64,000 nucleotides of DNA. It comes from Shinisaurus crocodilurus (Eukaryota; Chordata; Lepidosauria; Squamata; Shinisauridae). The translations under genes were made by a program, and so were the position numbers. The notes beneath the pieces are model-generated. The model was not told the DNA's origin. It saw only the letters and a list, made by a program, of their open reading frames with translations, and did not search any database. Position 1 is the first letter of the stretch. Each line of letters begins with the position of its first letter. Positions 1-11,885 of this stretch are shown in pieces. The DNA lies in NCBI GenBank assembly GCA_021292165.1, contig CM037877.1, positions 131,744,274-131,808,273 on the forward strand, read 5' to 3'.

Positions 1-436
1 TCAGACTGACTGGCCTATAGTTCCCAGGTTCCTCCTTCTTGCCCTTTTTGAAGATGGGAACAACATTTGCCCTCCTCCAGTCGTCTGGCACTTCACCTGT
101 CCTCCATGATTTCTCAAAGATAATAGACAGTGGTTCTGAGAGTTCTTCTGCCAGTTCCTTTATTACTCTAGGATGCAGCTCATCAGGCCCTGGAGATTTA
201 AACTTGTTCAGAGCAATCAGGTGCTCCTTGACAATTTGCCTATCAATCTCAAGCTGCAATCCTGCCCCTTCAGTCTGCACTTCAGGTTTGCCAGGGGGGT
301 CATAGACCCTCTTTTGGGAGAAGACTGAGCCGAAGTAGGAATTGAACACTTCTGCCTTTTCTTTGTCTTCTATCAATTTGCCATCCTCATTGCGTAGTTG
401 AACCACCAGTTCTTTCTTCTGTCTTGTGCCTAGAAT
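1..436 (-). mobile_element. CR1-type LINE ORF2 fragment (reverse transcriptase, N-terminal part)
   Basis: On the minus strand this reads as non-LTR reverse transcriptase without a break over most of its length. It includes the fingers motif KSPGPDELHPRVIKEL and the following DDWRRANVVPIFKKG and NYRPVSL boxes typical of CR1 elements. It runs off the window start, so the rest of RT lies to the left. The reading stops near 436, where unrelated AT-rich DNA begins. It is a dead fragment, not a host gene. Confidence 0.85.
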
Positions 437-517
437 TTATTTAAATCACACATCTGAAGTAGCCTTATTTTGTTGGGGAAAACCCCCATTGATTTTAATA
501 GGGACTCATGGAGTCAG

Positions 518-626
518 CTTTGGGAGTGACTCGTGACTCGTGACTCACCATTTTGGACCAAGGACTCGGACTCGAGACTCGGGTCCAAAGACTCGTGACT
601 CGACTCGTGACTCGAGACCAGGGACT
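518..626. repeat. GACTCGTGACTCG-type short tandem and palindromic repeat
   Basis: About ten copies of a GACTCG/TGACTCG core in both orientations, around a central GGACTCGGACTCGAGACTCGG. The tract can fold on itself. It may be the core of a foldback MITE, but no terminal repeats or target duplication were identified. Confidence 0.6.
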
Positions 627-1291
627 CTTCAACATCCCTGGTGGAAAGCTTCACGGGGGGTGTTGGAGGTCCCCATGGGTGACTGGTGCTTGTGGGCGCC
701 ACATTGAGAACCCCTGACCTACACAGAAGGCTGAGAGGCCCTTCTTGTCAGTAAGTAAGCAAGCAAGCAAGCTAGAAAGACCTTTATGCCATGGTGTCAA
801 ACCAAGAGTCCTTTCCATAGAGTGGACATACATCTAGGACCCGTGGCTGAAGTCCTCCTTTCCATCTGTTAATGCATCCTATACCATTTTTCCTACCAGA
901 AAGCTGGCAATGGTATTTGTCTCAGTTTTCTAAAGCGAGGAGAGCAATCGGCTGCCCTTTGGAATGTTGAGAATCAAGTGATTTGGGGAACCTCCCAGAC
1001 AGTATCCACTATTATTTGGAAGACTCCATGATCATTGTTCTATTTAGCAGTGTGCCAATGTGCTTGTGGAAACACCTACAAACCATGGAGCACATTTCCT
1101 GTTTATGCCACAGCCTCCAAAGGAGGGGAAGTCAGCAGAATTGACTTAATGAGTTTTGAAGGGTAAGGTGTAAGGAACAGAGCTTAACTTTAAAAATAAT
1201 TCATAGCTGGAGGCTTAGCATGTGACAAAGGAGAGTGGATTTCTTTAAAGAGAAGAAATATATGAGAACATATCTCCCATCTTTATATGAA

Positions 1292-1293
<2 letters not shown>

Positions 1294-1331
<38 letters not shown>
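1294..1331. repeat. (GT)n microsatellite
   Basis: Uninterrupted GT dinucleotides. A second, shorter GT tract lies at 1365-1389. The surrounding 840-1810 stretch shows no gene or recognised element. Confidence 0.95.
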
Positions 1332-1333
<2 letters not shown>

Positions 1334-1818
1334 GCAGTTTTCATGTTTTTTAACACTCTACAGTATGTGTGTGTGTGTGTGTGTGTGTTGCTTTAGTAAT
1401 TATAATTGTTCAGTCAGATATTAGTTGTCACATTGTGTTAAAGGAATCCACAGCATATTCCCTTGAAAGGGCTGGACTGCCCGCTGCCCCATCATCTGTT
1501 CATGTGCCTTGAATATACCCAGCCAGAATGTCTCATTGGCAGGTTCTGTGTAACAGCAACCTCTTTGTTAATTGCAGGGGAGAAAACCAAAACTTTTCTT
1601 GGCAAGGAAAAGGTGTGTCTGTGGGTGGGGAAGATGAGGGTTGTGGACAGAAAGAGAATGGTGTGTTCTTGGTACTAATGGAAGCCAATGATTGGACATG
1701 GACTGTATATGCTGGTGGGAGGGAGACTCCCAAAATTGGTCTTTGACTGCTTTGTTGAGCTGAAAAGAACTGAACAGAGAGGAAACAAAGTTAGGCAGTA
1801 GTTGTAGTTCCTCTAAGT

Positions 1819-1954
1819 CAGGGCTCTCCAACCTTGGGTCCCCAGATGTTGCTGGCCTACAGCTCCCAGCATACCCAGCCAGCATGGCTAATGGCAAGGG
1901 ATTCTGGGAGCTGTAGTCCAGCAACATCTGGGGACCCAAAGTTGGAGAGCCCTG
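1819..1954. mobile_element. Palindromic hAT-type MITE, family A
   Basis: The ends are CAGGGCTCTCCAAC and its reverse complement GTTGGAGAGCCCTG. The interior is a near-palindrome (GGGTCCCCAGATGTTGCTGG...CCAGCAACATCTGGGGACCC). It is flanked by 8-bp duplications CTCTAAGT (1811-1818) and CTCTAAGC (1955-1962), one mismatch. Eight-base duplications and CAGGG termini are hAT hallmarks. It is non-coding. Confidence 0.85.
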
Positions 1955-2270
1955 CTCTAAGCAATCCCCTTTCAAAAGCTGCTTAATGCACAAAGGAAGT
2001 GGTTTCTTTTAGCCTTCCTTCTTTCCTTCCTTCCTTTAGAAACCCCATATCCATTCTACATGTGCTCTAACTCGTACAGCTGTGGTCTCATTTCTGCAGG
2101 AAGCACAGGATAACAAAATCCTAGAGCTCAGCGCCTCATCTCTGGTTACAAACATGCAAGAGGAGCTCATTCTCAAGCCCCATCTACATTACAAACTTAA
2201 ATTACTTTTAGACCTGTTTAACTGTCATGTTGGACTGCCAGATGCAAAGTATCCTGGGCGTTATAGCTAA

Positions 2271-3030
2271 GAACATAAGAAGAATCCTGCTGAATCAGAC
2301 CAAAGGCCTACCTGGTCCAGCATTCTGTTCACACAGTGGCCAACCAGCTGCTTGTGGGAAGCTCACAAGTAGGACATGAGTACAATAGCACCCTCCCATT
2401 TGTGTTCCCCAGCAACTGGCATACGGAGGCATACTGCCTCTGATACTGGAGATAACATATAGCAATGAGGACCAGAAGCCATTGATAGCCTTATTCTCCA
2501 TGAATTGGTCCAATCCCATTTTAAAGCTGTCCAAGTTTGCAGCCATCATTACATGCTGCAGTAGCGAATTTCATAGTGTAACTATGTGCTGTGTGAACAA
2601 GTTCCTCCTTTTATCCATCCTGAATCTCCCACCAATCATCTTCATGGGATGACCCTGGGTTCCAGTATTATGAGAGGAGAAAAAATATGTCCCTAATCCG
2701 CTTTCTCCACACCATGCAGAATTTTGCATACCTCTATCATATCTCCCCCTACTAGCCCTTTTTCTAAGCTAAACAGTCCCAGATGTTGCAACCTTTGCTC
2801 ATAGGGGAGTTGCTCCAGCCCCTTGGTCATTGTGGTTGCCCTTTTCTGAGCCGTCCCTGGCTCTACAGTATTTTTTTTTAATGTGTTGTGCACAGTATTC
2901 CAAGTGTGGTGGCAGCATAGATTTGTATAAGGGCAGCATGATCTTGGCAGTTTTATTTTCAATTCCTTTTCTAATTATGCCCAATATGGAACTTGCCTTT
3001 TTCACAGCACTGGGTCAATATTTTCATTGA
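2271..3030 (-). mobile_element. CR1-type LINE, C-terminal RT and 3' end
   Basis: Minus-strand fragments in several frames match the C-terminal region of CR1 ORF2: KASSILGIIRKGIENKTAKI, PHLEYCAQ, GLEQLPYEQRLQHLGLFSLE, then DSFKMGLDQFMENKAINGF. Stops and frame shifts make it a pseudogene. The left end (AAGAACATAAGAAG) is the usual 3' terminus of this squamate CR1 family, also seen at 49768-50200. Confidence 0.8.
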
Positions 3031-3186
3031 GCTGTCCACCACACCCAAAGATCTCTTTCTTTGTCTGTCATCACCAGCTCAGATCCCATCAGCATATACG
3101 TGAAGTTGGGATAGATATATTTTTTGCCTCTATGTGCAATTGGATTTCCTGACCTGCAGTATATATTCTAGATGAACTTCTATTAT

Positions 3187-3723
3187 TGTGAGGATATAGA
3201 TGTTAGGTTTTGCATAGTGGGCAGAACGAGGATTGTCACCTGACATCAGGATTGTCACCTGACATGGAGGATGTCTCTTGAGGTGAAGTACACAAGGTCT
3301 TCAGTCACCAGACATCATCTCAAGGTTTATGACTCAGACTCATGGGGCAAGTTGGAGTCAGTAAACATGTTGTGAAGAATAGGTTATACAACTGGTGAGT
3401 AATATCCTATTTATAGGTACAGGGTCTGACTATAAATTAAGACACTTATTGACACAGTGACCACACTGTCTCTTGTTCTGGACTTCTACTTCAAGTCAGT
3501 CACTTCACTTCATCTCAGCCTTGCCACTGGGGTCTTGGACTTGAATCTGCAATCATGTAGTGAGTAAGAGATGCATTGCTTGCCTTAATCCCATGTAATT
3601 GGGTCTTACAAATAAACTCTAATCTTTATTAACTGCTGTTATCTCCTCCTTCCGTCTGCGTGACCAGGACTGAGGGTCACTGGCTAGGTGAGCTTTTGAA
3701 CCCGGGTCAGTCCAGCTCTCACA
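3187..3723 (+). mobile_element. Candidate solo LTR
   Basis: The segment begins TGTGAG and ends CTCACA (a 6-bp inverted terminal repeat of TG...CA type). It contains a TATAAAT box near 3431 and an AATAAA near 3610 in the order expected for an LTR. No convincing target-site duplication was found, so the limits are tentative. No internal retroviral or gypsy coding region is nearby. Confidence 0.45.
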
Positions 3724-4004
3724 ATAGAAACTAATAATAGTTTGGTGAGGATACTGAAAATTCCAAGCACCCCTCACAGAACTACAATTCCAATTCCTTG
3801 GGAAGAAGGAATGATTATTGAACTAGTAATAGGCCGCCCTCCTGAAGGCTCCTCCTCCCTCTACTGTCACCACCACCAGCCATTCCAGCAGGCTGAGAGG
3901 AGGGAGAAGAGAGGGGGCGCAGGGCCATTCCACCAGCCCTGCCAGGAGTATTAATCAATATTTCCCCTTCTTCCCTCCCCATTCCTTTTTCCTTGTGTGT
4001 CGTG

Positions 4005-4112
4005 TCTTTTTAGATTGTAAGCCTGCGGGCAGGGACTGTCTTGTTAATTGCTGTAAACCGCCCAGAGAGCTTCAGCTATTGTGCGGTATAAAAATGAAAT
4101 AAATAAATAGAT
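4005..4112 (+). mobile_element. L2-like LINE 3' tail
   Basis: It carries the stereotyped TAGATTGTAAGCCTGCGGGC...AACCGCCCAGAGAGC...GCGGTATAAAAATGAAATAAATAAATA ending seen on squamate L2-type LINEs. Only the terminal ~110 bases are present. Confidence 0.6.
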
Positions 4113-4266
4113 AAAGTTTAAGTCTGTAGCATAGTTTTGTTTCTTCACTCAGAGCACACAATACCTACAGAAATTAAAAACAGTCACAAAGTGGTCCTTG
4201 AACTTTGCCCTTTAGTTCCCTCTTCTGGTTAGTGGAATCTGATGAAAAACATGCATACTTGTAAAA

Positions 4267-4353
4267 CAGTGTTCTCCAACTAGCGTAGCTGGCTGGGGCA
4301 TGCTGGGAGTTGTAGGCCAAAAACATCTGGGGACCCAAGGTTGGAGAACACTG
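4267..4353. mobile_element. Palindromic hAT-type MITE, family A (internally shortened)
   Basis: Ends CAGTGTTCTCCAAC / TTGGAGAACACTG, with the same interior as the 1819 and 13443 copies but lacking most of the left arm. It is flanked by TTGTAAAA (4259-4266) and TTCTAAAA (4354-4361), seven of eight bases identical. Confidence 0.75.
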
Positions 4354-4361
4354 TTCTAAAA

Positions 4362-6260
4362 GATGTCCTAAGCCAAGTCACAACAACACCTCTGAAGAGT
4401 ATGAACAGATATAGAACAGACTCTCTGCACTTGGGAATATCATAGACTGTTCATTGGTATGAGTGATTAGAATTCCCTTTATTGGGTTCCCAACTACCCG
4501 GCCAATAAAAGCTATATCTCTAAATGAGAGATGGATTCATCTTCTCTCTAGCGCACATGTATATCAGTGAAAATGCATGAGCACTAAGGCACCACCTAAT
4601 GGACAACCTGCTATTTCACATTCTGCAGGAAGTGTTCATTTTAAACTGTTGATAATATATGATATAGGACAAGCATGTGCAAAAGCAGGGCCTGGCATGC
4701 TGGCTATAGATTGGTATTGGTGTGCAGGAAATTCCTCCTATAGACAAGGCTTCTCTCCGCTTAGTGATTTTCGTAAGTCCCTCTCACTGTGCCTCCCATC
4801 CAGAATTATCTGTTTCGTTCAGGACTTGCCCAGATCTCTTTCCTTATGCTGCAGAAAAATGTGAAGCATGAATTGGCGTGAGCTGCCAGCGGGCAGGAGT
4901 CCCTAGCAAAGCACTTTGACTATGCATGGTATTCCCCATCCCGTGCCAAGGCAAGAGATTCACCTGTGTGGGGCAGACAGTGAAGAATTGTTCAGAGCAA
5001 AACACTGTGCAATCAAGTGGAGATAGCGGAGGCAATGGGGTCAGGCAGACTGCCCAGAACGTCTTTCATCTCAGACTTATATTGGTGGCATGTAAAGGGT
5101 GTTCTGGACGGCCTGGTGGGCAGGTGAAAGGCAGGCTTGTTTCTGCTGTCTATCTGCCATCTCTCTGAGGTCACAGGTTTCGTTCAGGTAGCTCACTTCA
5201 AAGGCACTTGATTTTTTTTTAAGTTGGGGGATAATAGCAAAGCTTTTCAAAAGCATTTTGCTGTGCAATAAAATCAAATATGTTTAAATGTATCAGGGCG
5301 GGCTAGCTAGCCCAACTCAAGCAAAGCAGCTTCACAGCAGTAGCCAGAAAAGAGATTCTGATGAGGAAGTTTCACAAAAGAAGTCATGGGTGTTGCCTCC
5401 CTTTCTGTACAAACATCTGCTGCAGCCATTCACCGGGCATTTCACTGGGCACCTGTGGCAGTAAGGCAGAAAAGAAAGCACATACACTAGTAAAATAAAT
5501 AAATGCGTTTTAGATTCTAGTGAATTGTGCTTGCTGCATGACCTGTGGCAATAAGCAAAGTGGGCGAACCGATATAATGCTAGGGAGCCAAAGGAATCCG
5601 AGGCATTTTGATGTCCCAGCTCAGGAAGGGTTTGTTCCAGGCTGTTGGGTTCCAAAACCCAAGGCTTTCAATCAGGCAGAAAGACTGGGCCATGGCCCAA
5701 AACAGGCAAGGTCGTCACAGAGAAGGCAGATCAGGCTCCAAAGGGCCAGAGAAGCAGGAGCATAATTGATCTGGCAGAGGCTAAGATATGAGGCAGCCAA
5801 ACCGAAGAAGGCAGGAGGTCAAGTCAGGCTGGAGTCACACTGGGGCAGCAGGTAGGAAAAGAGAGCGGGTGTGTACAAGTGTTGTCCTCATACTCAGAGT
5901 TGCTCCAACTGAGTAGCAAGCTCTGAGACTGGGCCTTTATGGGGCTTGGTGAACTAGGGCCGCCAGTGGGGTCAACTAATAATGTTCATACATGCTAGCC
6001 CTGTAGCAGCCTAGATGATGCCTGTGAAGGACAGACCCAAAATGTGCCAGGGAACCAGAGCACTGATGGCACAGGACACAAAAGCCTGGTTGCCGGACAC
6101 CCTGGTTTACAATGCACAGGGCCCAACCCTGGTGCCTTACATTGGATAATTAATCTGAAATGTTACTTTCATTAATTCCAACAAGATTTCTTTTTCCACC
6201 TAGAGTACATATAGAAATGGAAGGAAACTGAAGCCATACAGATGTTCCATATAAGAAGTT
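4362..6260. other. No gene recognised
   Basis: No open frame here resembles a known protein. The part from about 5560 to 6110 is GC-richer than its surroundings and reads like the internal part of an old repeat, but no diagnostic terminus or domain was found. A poly-T run near 5211 is the only other notable tract. Confidence 0.5.
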
Positions 6261-6309
6261 GTTAATCACCCAGAGAGCTTTGGCTATTGGGTGGTATAGA
6301 TATGAAAAT

Positions 6310-6310
<1 letters not shown>

Positions 6311-6353
<43 letters not shown>
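6311..6353. repeat. (ATC)n microsatellite at the end of an L2-like tail
   Basis: About fourteen ATC triplets follow CACCCAGAGAGCTTTGGCTATTGGGTGG (6269-6296), an L2-type 3' terminus, so the array probably grew from the LINE tail. Confidence 0.85.
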
Positions 6354-6356
<3 letters not shown>

Positions 6357-6392
6357 TTTTAAGAAATCGTTATAAGATGTGTATATATTATA

Positions 6393-6504
6393 GGTTGGAT
6401 CCAGTCTTAGTCATGCTTACAGTAAACCCATTGGAATCAATGGGACCAGTGAGACATGGATTTCAATGGGGCTACTCTAACGATAAGCAAGTTTGGATCC
6501 AACC
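6393..6504. mobile_element. Foldback MITE with GGTTGGATCCA ends
   Basis: The left end GGTTGGATCCA is matched by TGGATCCAACC at the right end. The interior contains CCCATTGGAATCAATGGG, itself palindromic. The pattern resembles other squamate foldback repeats built on CCCATTGA/TCAATGGG arms. No clear target duplication was read. Confidence 0.55.
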
Positions 6505-6734
6505 CTGTGATTCCCTAGTGTTTAAACAGTACAAAGTAAAAAATGAGAAAAATAATTTTGCAATTATTTTTGCAATTCTCTATGCACACTTACCTGGGAA
6601 TAAGCCCCACTGAACTCAATAGGACTTACTTATATTTATTCATTCATTATAACTTTTTATACAATTTTTTAATTTTATTTCCTTATATTATATTTTAATA
6701 TTTTAAAATATAGGGTTGTGCTGTCTATCCATGT

Positions 6735-6868
6735 TCTATCTTATCCATTTATTTATTTATTTATTTATTATATTTATACCCCGCCTTTTTTCCCACAAGG
6801 AACCCAAGGCGGCTTACATAATCCTCCTCTCCATTTTATCCTCACAACAACCCTGTGAGGTAGGTTAG
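6735..6868 (-). mobile_element. Sauria SINE, 3' half
   Basis: The reverse complement of the SINE tail: (TTTA)n, then TATTTATACCCCGCCTTTTT, CAAGGAACCCAAGGCGGCTTAC and AACAACCCTGTGAGGTAGGTTAG. The tRNA-like head is missing, so the copy is truncated at 6868. Confidence 0.85.
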
Positions 6869-6920
6869 ATACATGGTTGTATCTAGGCTCCAAAGAGAGC
6901 CCATGTCTACAAGGATGGTT

Positions 6921-7004
6921 TAGCCAGCTATGCTACGCTGGCAGGGGCATGCTGGGAGTTGTAGGTCAAAAACATCTGGGGACCCAAGGTTGGAGAACAC
7001 TGCT
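6921..7004. mobile_element. hAT-type MITE family A, right part
   Basis: GCATGCTGGGAGTTGTAGG...CATCTGGGGACCCAAGG then TTGGAGAACACTG, identical in layout to the right arm of the 13443 copy. The left terminus is degraded. Confidence 0.6.
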
Positions 7005-7025
7005 CTAGATCTATCTAAAGGCCTA

Positions 7026-7240
7026 ATTCCTCACCCTGTTTCCCAGAGTGGCCAACCAGATGCCTCTTGGGAAGTCATCAGGCAGGATATGAGGGCAACA
7101 GCTCTCCCCCACTTGTTCCCAAATGACTGTATTCTGAGGTATGCTGCCTCTGATCCTGGAGGCAGAATATGTCCGGCATGACTAGTAGCCATTGATAGCC
7201 TTATCCTCCATCAATTTGTCCAACCCTCTTTTGAATAAGA
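7026..7240 (-). mobile_element. CR1-type LINE 3' region, short fragment
   Basis: It shares the blocks AGTGGCCAACCAGATGCC, CTGAGGTATGCTGCCTCTGAT and CATTGATAGCCTTATCCTCCA with the better-preserved copy at 2271-3030. The polypeptide reading is destroyed. Confidence 0.65.
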
Positions 7241-8320
7241 ATGTAAGATTTGGCTATATAAAAGTATTTTCCCCTGAGAAAACCAAATCCAGAGTTCTGA
7301 ATTCTCACATGTGAACACTGATTTTTACGCAAACATTTGTGACACAAACATGCCTTTGATTAATAACATACATTGGAAATGCTGGTCCAGGCAGTATAAT
7401 AGCGCATCTGTCTGCCTGCCTGCCTGTCAGTCTTTTCCAGCAGGTGGATGGGAATTTGTGGGGGGAACCAATCCAGTGCACCTGTGTTCATTTGAGCAGA
7501 GTCAAGAATGTTCAACATTTTCAAATAGTAGCCCACCAGTGATGAAAGAGAACAGGTGATTTGGCTTTGATGGGGGAATTTTTTCTTGCTCTTCTGTACA
7601 ATGATTTGAGTTTTGCCAGCAAGTTTCCATAGACACCTGTCCTCTACACGTTTCTATAGTCCAAACATCTCCACTATATTTAGATAGGTGGATTTTCTAT
7701 TAAAAACCAAAAACACACGATGAGCTACATTAAACATCAATCCCTCCTACATGTATTTGTACTAACAGCACTATCAGGCAGGGGTGTGTATCTGCTTCAG
7801 AACCAGAAGAAGTCCAAATATTAAAGTGAAGCAATTCACCTTATAGGTATTTGGACTTCCTCCAAAGTGAAGCAGCTCTTGTCTAAAGTAGTCTGAAGCA
7901 CAGCAGACTGTTCCCTAAGTCTATTTCAGAGCTTCAGAGGGTGGTTGGTTAAATTTGTTTTCACCCGCACCTTCCCTTTCTAGATACCACAAAAATCTCT
8001 GTGGCGGCTCCTCTTCAGAGGTCACTGTTGCACCCCCGACAAGGACAAGGAGGGAGGGGGCGTGCCTGTGGGTGGGTCAGGAAGGAGAGGAGATGCCAAG
8101 GATCCACCAGATCCAGATGCCTCTCAATGTCATGCTCCATCAGGAAATCCATTGCCTGTCCTGGGTGACAGCTCAGGCAAGGAGGCTCGATCGATGTGGT
8201 CAAGATGGCTGGGTCACATCTGGAACTAAGGTTAGGTTTCAGGACCTTAGTCAGCACTCTTGGAGCTAGAGAACTAACAAGTTACTCCAGCAGAGTCCGG
8301 GAGCAACTGGCAGGCTTTTT

Positions 8321-8503
8321 ATAGAATCATAGAATCATTGAAAAGTAGAGTTGGAAGGGGCCTACAAGGCCATCGAGTCCAACCCCCTGCTCAATGCAGG
8401 AATTCAGGTCAAACCATCCCTGGCAGATGGCTGTCCAGCTGCACCTTGAATGCCTCCAGAGTGGGAGAGCCCACCACCTCCCTAGGTAGTTGGTTCCATT
8501 GTC
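8321..8503 (-). mobile_element. CR1 LINE 3' end
   Basis: The reverse-oriented 3' end: ATAGAATCATAGAATCATTG, AGTTGGAAGGGGCCTACAAGG, CATCGAGTCCAACCCCCTGC, then GCACCTTGAATGCCTCCAGA. This is the classic CR1 tail with an ATTCTATG-type terminal repeat. It matches the 61863-62298 and 62299-62492 copies. Confidence 0.9.
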
Positions 8504-8990
8504 ATAGTCAGGCCACGAGAGTCTCTCTGGAAACTCTGCCTGCTCAGGTGCTGCATCTGGCTCTTAAAGGGCTGGCAGCCTTTTCCTCCAGGCATTGTCT
8601 TCTCTTAGGGAATGAAGAATGGAGGAGGGGGGAGCCAGTTGGGGACTGCTCCTTAGGGCCTCCCTGCTCACTAGAGGAGTCTGAGGTCCACTCTCAGAGG
8701 GCAGTGGCACCTCCTGAGGGTTGTGTGGGTGAGACATGGGGTCCGAGGCAGTGGGCCCCGCTTCAGAAAGAGCAGGAACTAGTTCTGATGCCTCCGCAGA
8801 GCCACGGTCACTGGAAGCTTCAGTCTCTGAGGGCTCCCAGTCCTGGGCCATGACACTGAAGGCTTGGCCCCACCCCCGGCAGCACAATCCAACTAGGTGG
8901 GCTCCATTCCTGAACATTGGGCAAGCTGGCTCAGGATGATGGGAGTTGGAGTGCAGCAACATATAGATGGCCACTGGTTTCCCACCCTTA
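8504..8990. other. Unidentified repeat-like stretch
   Basis: Long frames exist on both strands (Ser/Glu/Pro-rich on the minus strand), but neither shows a domain I recognise. The CR1 end at 8321 appears inserted in this unit, since GC-rich flanks of similar character lie on both sides. It is probably part of a decayed retroelement. It is not called as a gene. Confidence 0.35.
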
Positions 8991-9452
8991 CTGCTTCATT
9001 GATTAATAATGCCCCCTAAAAGGTGGGGTAGAAATGTATTTAAATAAATAAAATAATAAATAAAACGAATCGCTGGAGGCTAATTTTAATCAGGCTAAAC
9101 TATACTCTTTTGGTCCTGATGTGTTATTTTAATGGTGAATGGAAAAGAAAATGTTAAAGCTGGCCACTTCTAACAATGAGGCAGCTTTTGTTGATTGAAT
9201 TGTATGTTATCCCCTACTTTTTCGATAATGTGCAAATTTAATTAAATTTAATGGATTTATCAGTTAAAATGCAGATGATCAAAATATGTTGATAACTCTG
9301 ATAAACATGAAATCTTATCATGTAATGGTGCACTCAAATGCAAGGCCACCATTCAAAAATGATGAAGGAAGGCCACCTTCTATTGCTTTTATAATATCTT
9401 AAACCTTAAATTCATTATTAAATATTAGCAGGCCAAGGATAAACCTCTAAAG

Positions 9453-9714
9453 CAGGGGTTCTCAACCAGGGGGGAATCCCCTCCGGGGGGATTTTAGGGT
9501 TTCGGGGGGGTGGGAATTGGGACCACAGACTCAAACTGTTGGAATACTGATCTTTCTACAAATTACAATTGTACAGATTTTGTATATAATCTAGAGGACA
9601 TCACACACCTTATTGAATGGCACAGATTAAGTCAGACAATCTTGGAAAGCGGGGAATGACATTCTGACATATGGTGAAAGGGGTGCATGGGGCAAAAAAG
9701 GTTGAGAACCACTG
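9453..9714. mobile_element. hAT-type MITE, family B
   Basis: Ends CAGGGGTTCTCAACC and GGTTGAGAACCACTG, flanked by CTCTAAAG (9445-9452) and CTCTAAAA (9715-9722), an 8-bp duplication with one mismatch. The interior has a G-rich left part and no coding capacity. Confidence 0.8.
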
Positions 9715-9722
9715 CTCTAAAA

Positions 9723-10360
9723 TAAATCACCCAGTTTGGTTGGGCCCTACTCTATATAATATTTAGGCTAACAGTAATCCCTCCATCTTGTGCTAAACCT
9801 AATGTGGCCAAGGACCGAGAGAGTACACTTAAGAGAAATGAACAAACTTTCATGCCTGGTGCATCAACTGATCAGACAGAAGTCTGAAAGACTGAAACCA
9901 CCCAGAAAGGGAAGGGTTCTCTGAAATCACTTGGATGGTTAGGCATTGGGCAAGATGGTTAGGAAGCACCTTAAGGACAAGTGACAAAAGAGGTATATAC
10001 AATTTCAAGGCCATTCTCTTCTAATGCGGTCTTTACTTACCCATTGCTTTGTTCTTGCCATTTTGCACTCTGCCTCCACTGACCTTTTCCCAAGAAACAG
10101 GATCCTTGTGCCGATACAATGCTTCTTCTGTATTTGGGATGATGTTATCAGAGCAAGTTTGGCCGAGAGCACACAGTTAGACAGCCTCTAAGCTGAGGTG
10201 GCCAAGGCTGACACAGGCTGAAACAAGACTCCTGATCCCCAGTCTAAACACACACTGGGCTTTGTGAGGCCTTTTGGGAGCCAAACACATTTTTTGGTTG
10301 TGAGTTGTTGGTATTTAAGGTTGCCAACTCGCCTGAGAGAGGAAGATATGTGTGTTTTTG
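9723..10360. other. Non-coding, nothing recognised
   Basis: No domain, splice-bounded exon or terminal repeat could be identified here. Confidence 0.5.
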
Positions 10361-10367
10361 TGTTTAT

Positions 10368-10368
<1 letters not shown>

Positions 10369-10422
<54 letters not shown>
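10369..10422. repeat. Compound (GT)n(GA)n microsatellite
   Basis: About fifteen GT units run directly into about eleven GA units. Confidence 0.95.
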
Positions 10423-10805
10423 ATATGTTAGAGCTGCTCATTGTTCAGCTACAGCCTGATAATACAGTTCCTGATCGCGTGGAGGCTTCTTGTATTCAAG
10501 CAAATGTACATAGAACCCCCCTTTAGACTTTCCTGCTCAACACAGCAAGATCAAGGTGGAGCAGACAGGGATGGAGATGTTGGGGGTAGGATGGGCACAC
10601 ATGGCCCCATGCCCCCCCACACTTTGCTATTCCCTGCTCAGGCATAACACCTGAGCAGGGCTCTTGTTTCCCATCAAATCAGTTAGTTATAACAAATTAG
10701 GATCAAACCATAATGTCAGATCCTAGTCTGTTAACTACCAGTTTCCCAAGTAATGGAAAAGTGTGATTTGTTCCAAATCTCAAGAAGGGGTTTGCATCCT
10801 ACCTT

Positions 10806-11190
10806 GGGGGGGGTGTGTGCTCGCCTTTTCTCGGCGAGCACCCCCCCCCCGAAGGCCCGAATCCCTGCTGCACTCAATCCAGCACGCCAGCAGAGCAGGG
10901 TCCCGTCGCGTCACTTCTGGCTGCCAGGAAGTGACGCGACAGGACCCCGTGCTACGTTTTTAGCGCAAAAACCAGGGCAACCCAGTTTAAAACGGCTGCG
11001 AATAGCAAATCCTGGCAGCCGGAAATGACGAGATGGGACCCCGCGCTGCCGGCGTAGTGTGGAGCAGTGGGACGAGCAGCGGGAAGGTAAGGTGCGCGAG
11101 CCTCGGGGGGGGGCGAGCGGGGCTGATTTTGGCCTCACTTCAGCCCCCCCGAGACTCACGAATATTCGTGGATACATCCCTAATTTTCCC
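10806..11190. mobile_element. GC-rich MITE-like element with ACATCCCTA right end
   Basis: It contains ACCAGGGCAACCCAGTTTAAAAC, G/C homopolymer runs, CCCGAGACTCACG and a right end GGATACATCCCTA. All of these recur in the better-defined hAT element at 31660-32083. The left terminus is unclear and no duplication was seen, so the limits are approximate. Confidence 0.5.
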
Positions 11191-11792
11191 CTCCTCCTGT
11201 GCAAATGAAGACATACCTCAGGAAAACCCTTGCCATCACGTCTTCTCACTTTGTCATGCAGAGTCCAGAATTCCCCTGCGTCCCGCAACTGCAAGCTACT
11301 TTAAGTAAGCAGGGAGGGAACAGATTATGCTAAGCTGGGAGTGCCAGGTGAGGATTTGTGTGTGTGTGTGCGCACGTGCATGCTCTACCTGCTGCCTCTG
11401 CTGCAGCCTGCATGTTGCTGTGGGAAAGGGATTAGCTAGGTGAAAAGTAAAGGAGGTGGAGGCTGCACCCGCTGGGAGAGGTGAATGAGGGAATTTATCA
11501 CATAATTCCTATCTTTTATATTGCCAATGATTTTATTTCCTAACAGAGCTGACTCTGTGCCTCTAACAGGCAAGGTTACAGTGACAGAAGGAAATGCAAG
11601 AAACTTCCTCTTCTCTCTGAAGCTCCATGTTTGGGGGTGTGGGGTGGGTGCGTAAGCTTCACCTGTTGAATTTGTTCCAATCCTGACAATTTTAAAACAA
11701 AAGGAAAGAGATTGCCCTGCATTGCAAGCAGCTCTGTTTGTCCATGCACTTTTCTCTGTGCCAAATGTGGTCAATATTTGGTTTACATAAAA

Positions 11793-11885
11793 CAGTGGTG
11801 GGAATGGTGTGGCTCTCCAGATGTTGTTGGACTACAACTCAGGATGCAGTCCAACATCTGGGGGGCTGCACAATTCTCACCCCTG
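11793..11885. mobile_element. Palindromic hAT-type MITE, family C
   Basis: Ends CAGTGGTGGGAAT and ATTCTCACCCCTG, interior CCAGATGTTGTTGGACTACAA...GTCCAACATCTGG. It is flanked by ACATAAAA (11785-11792) and CCATAAAA (11886-11893), seven of eight bases identical. Confidence 0.75.

Noticed and set aside
6150..6613. Poly-Met and poly-Ser frames on the two strands
   Set aside because: They are readings of the (ATC)n microsatellite.
8338..8853. A 171-codon plus-strand frame
   Set aside because: Its first third is CR1 tail in reverse orientation and the rest has no recognisable domain.
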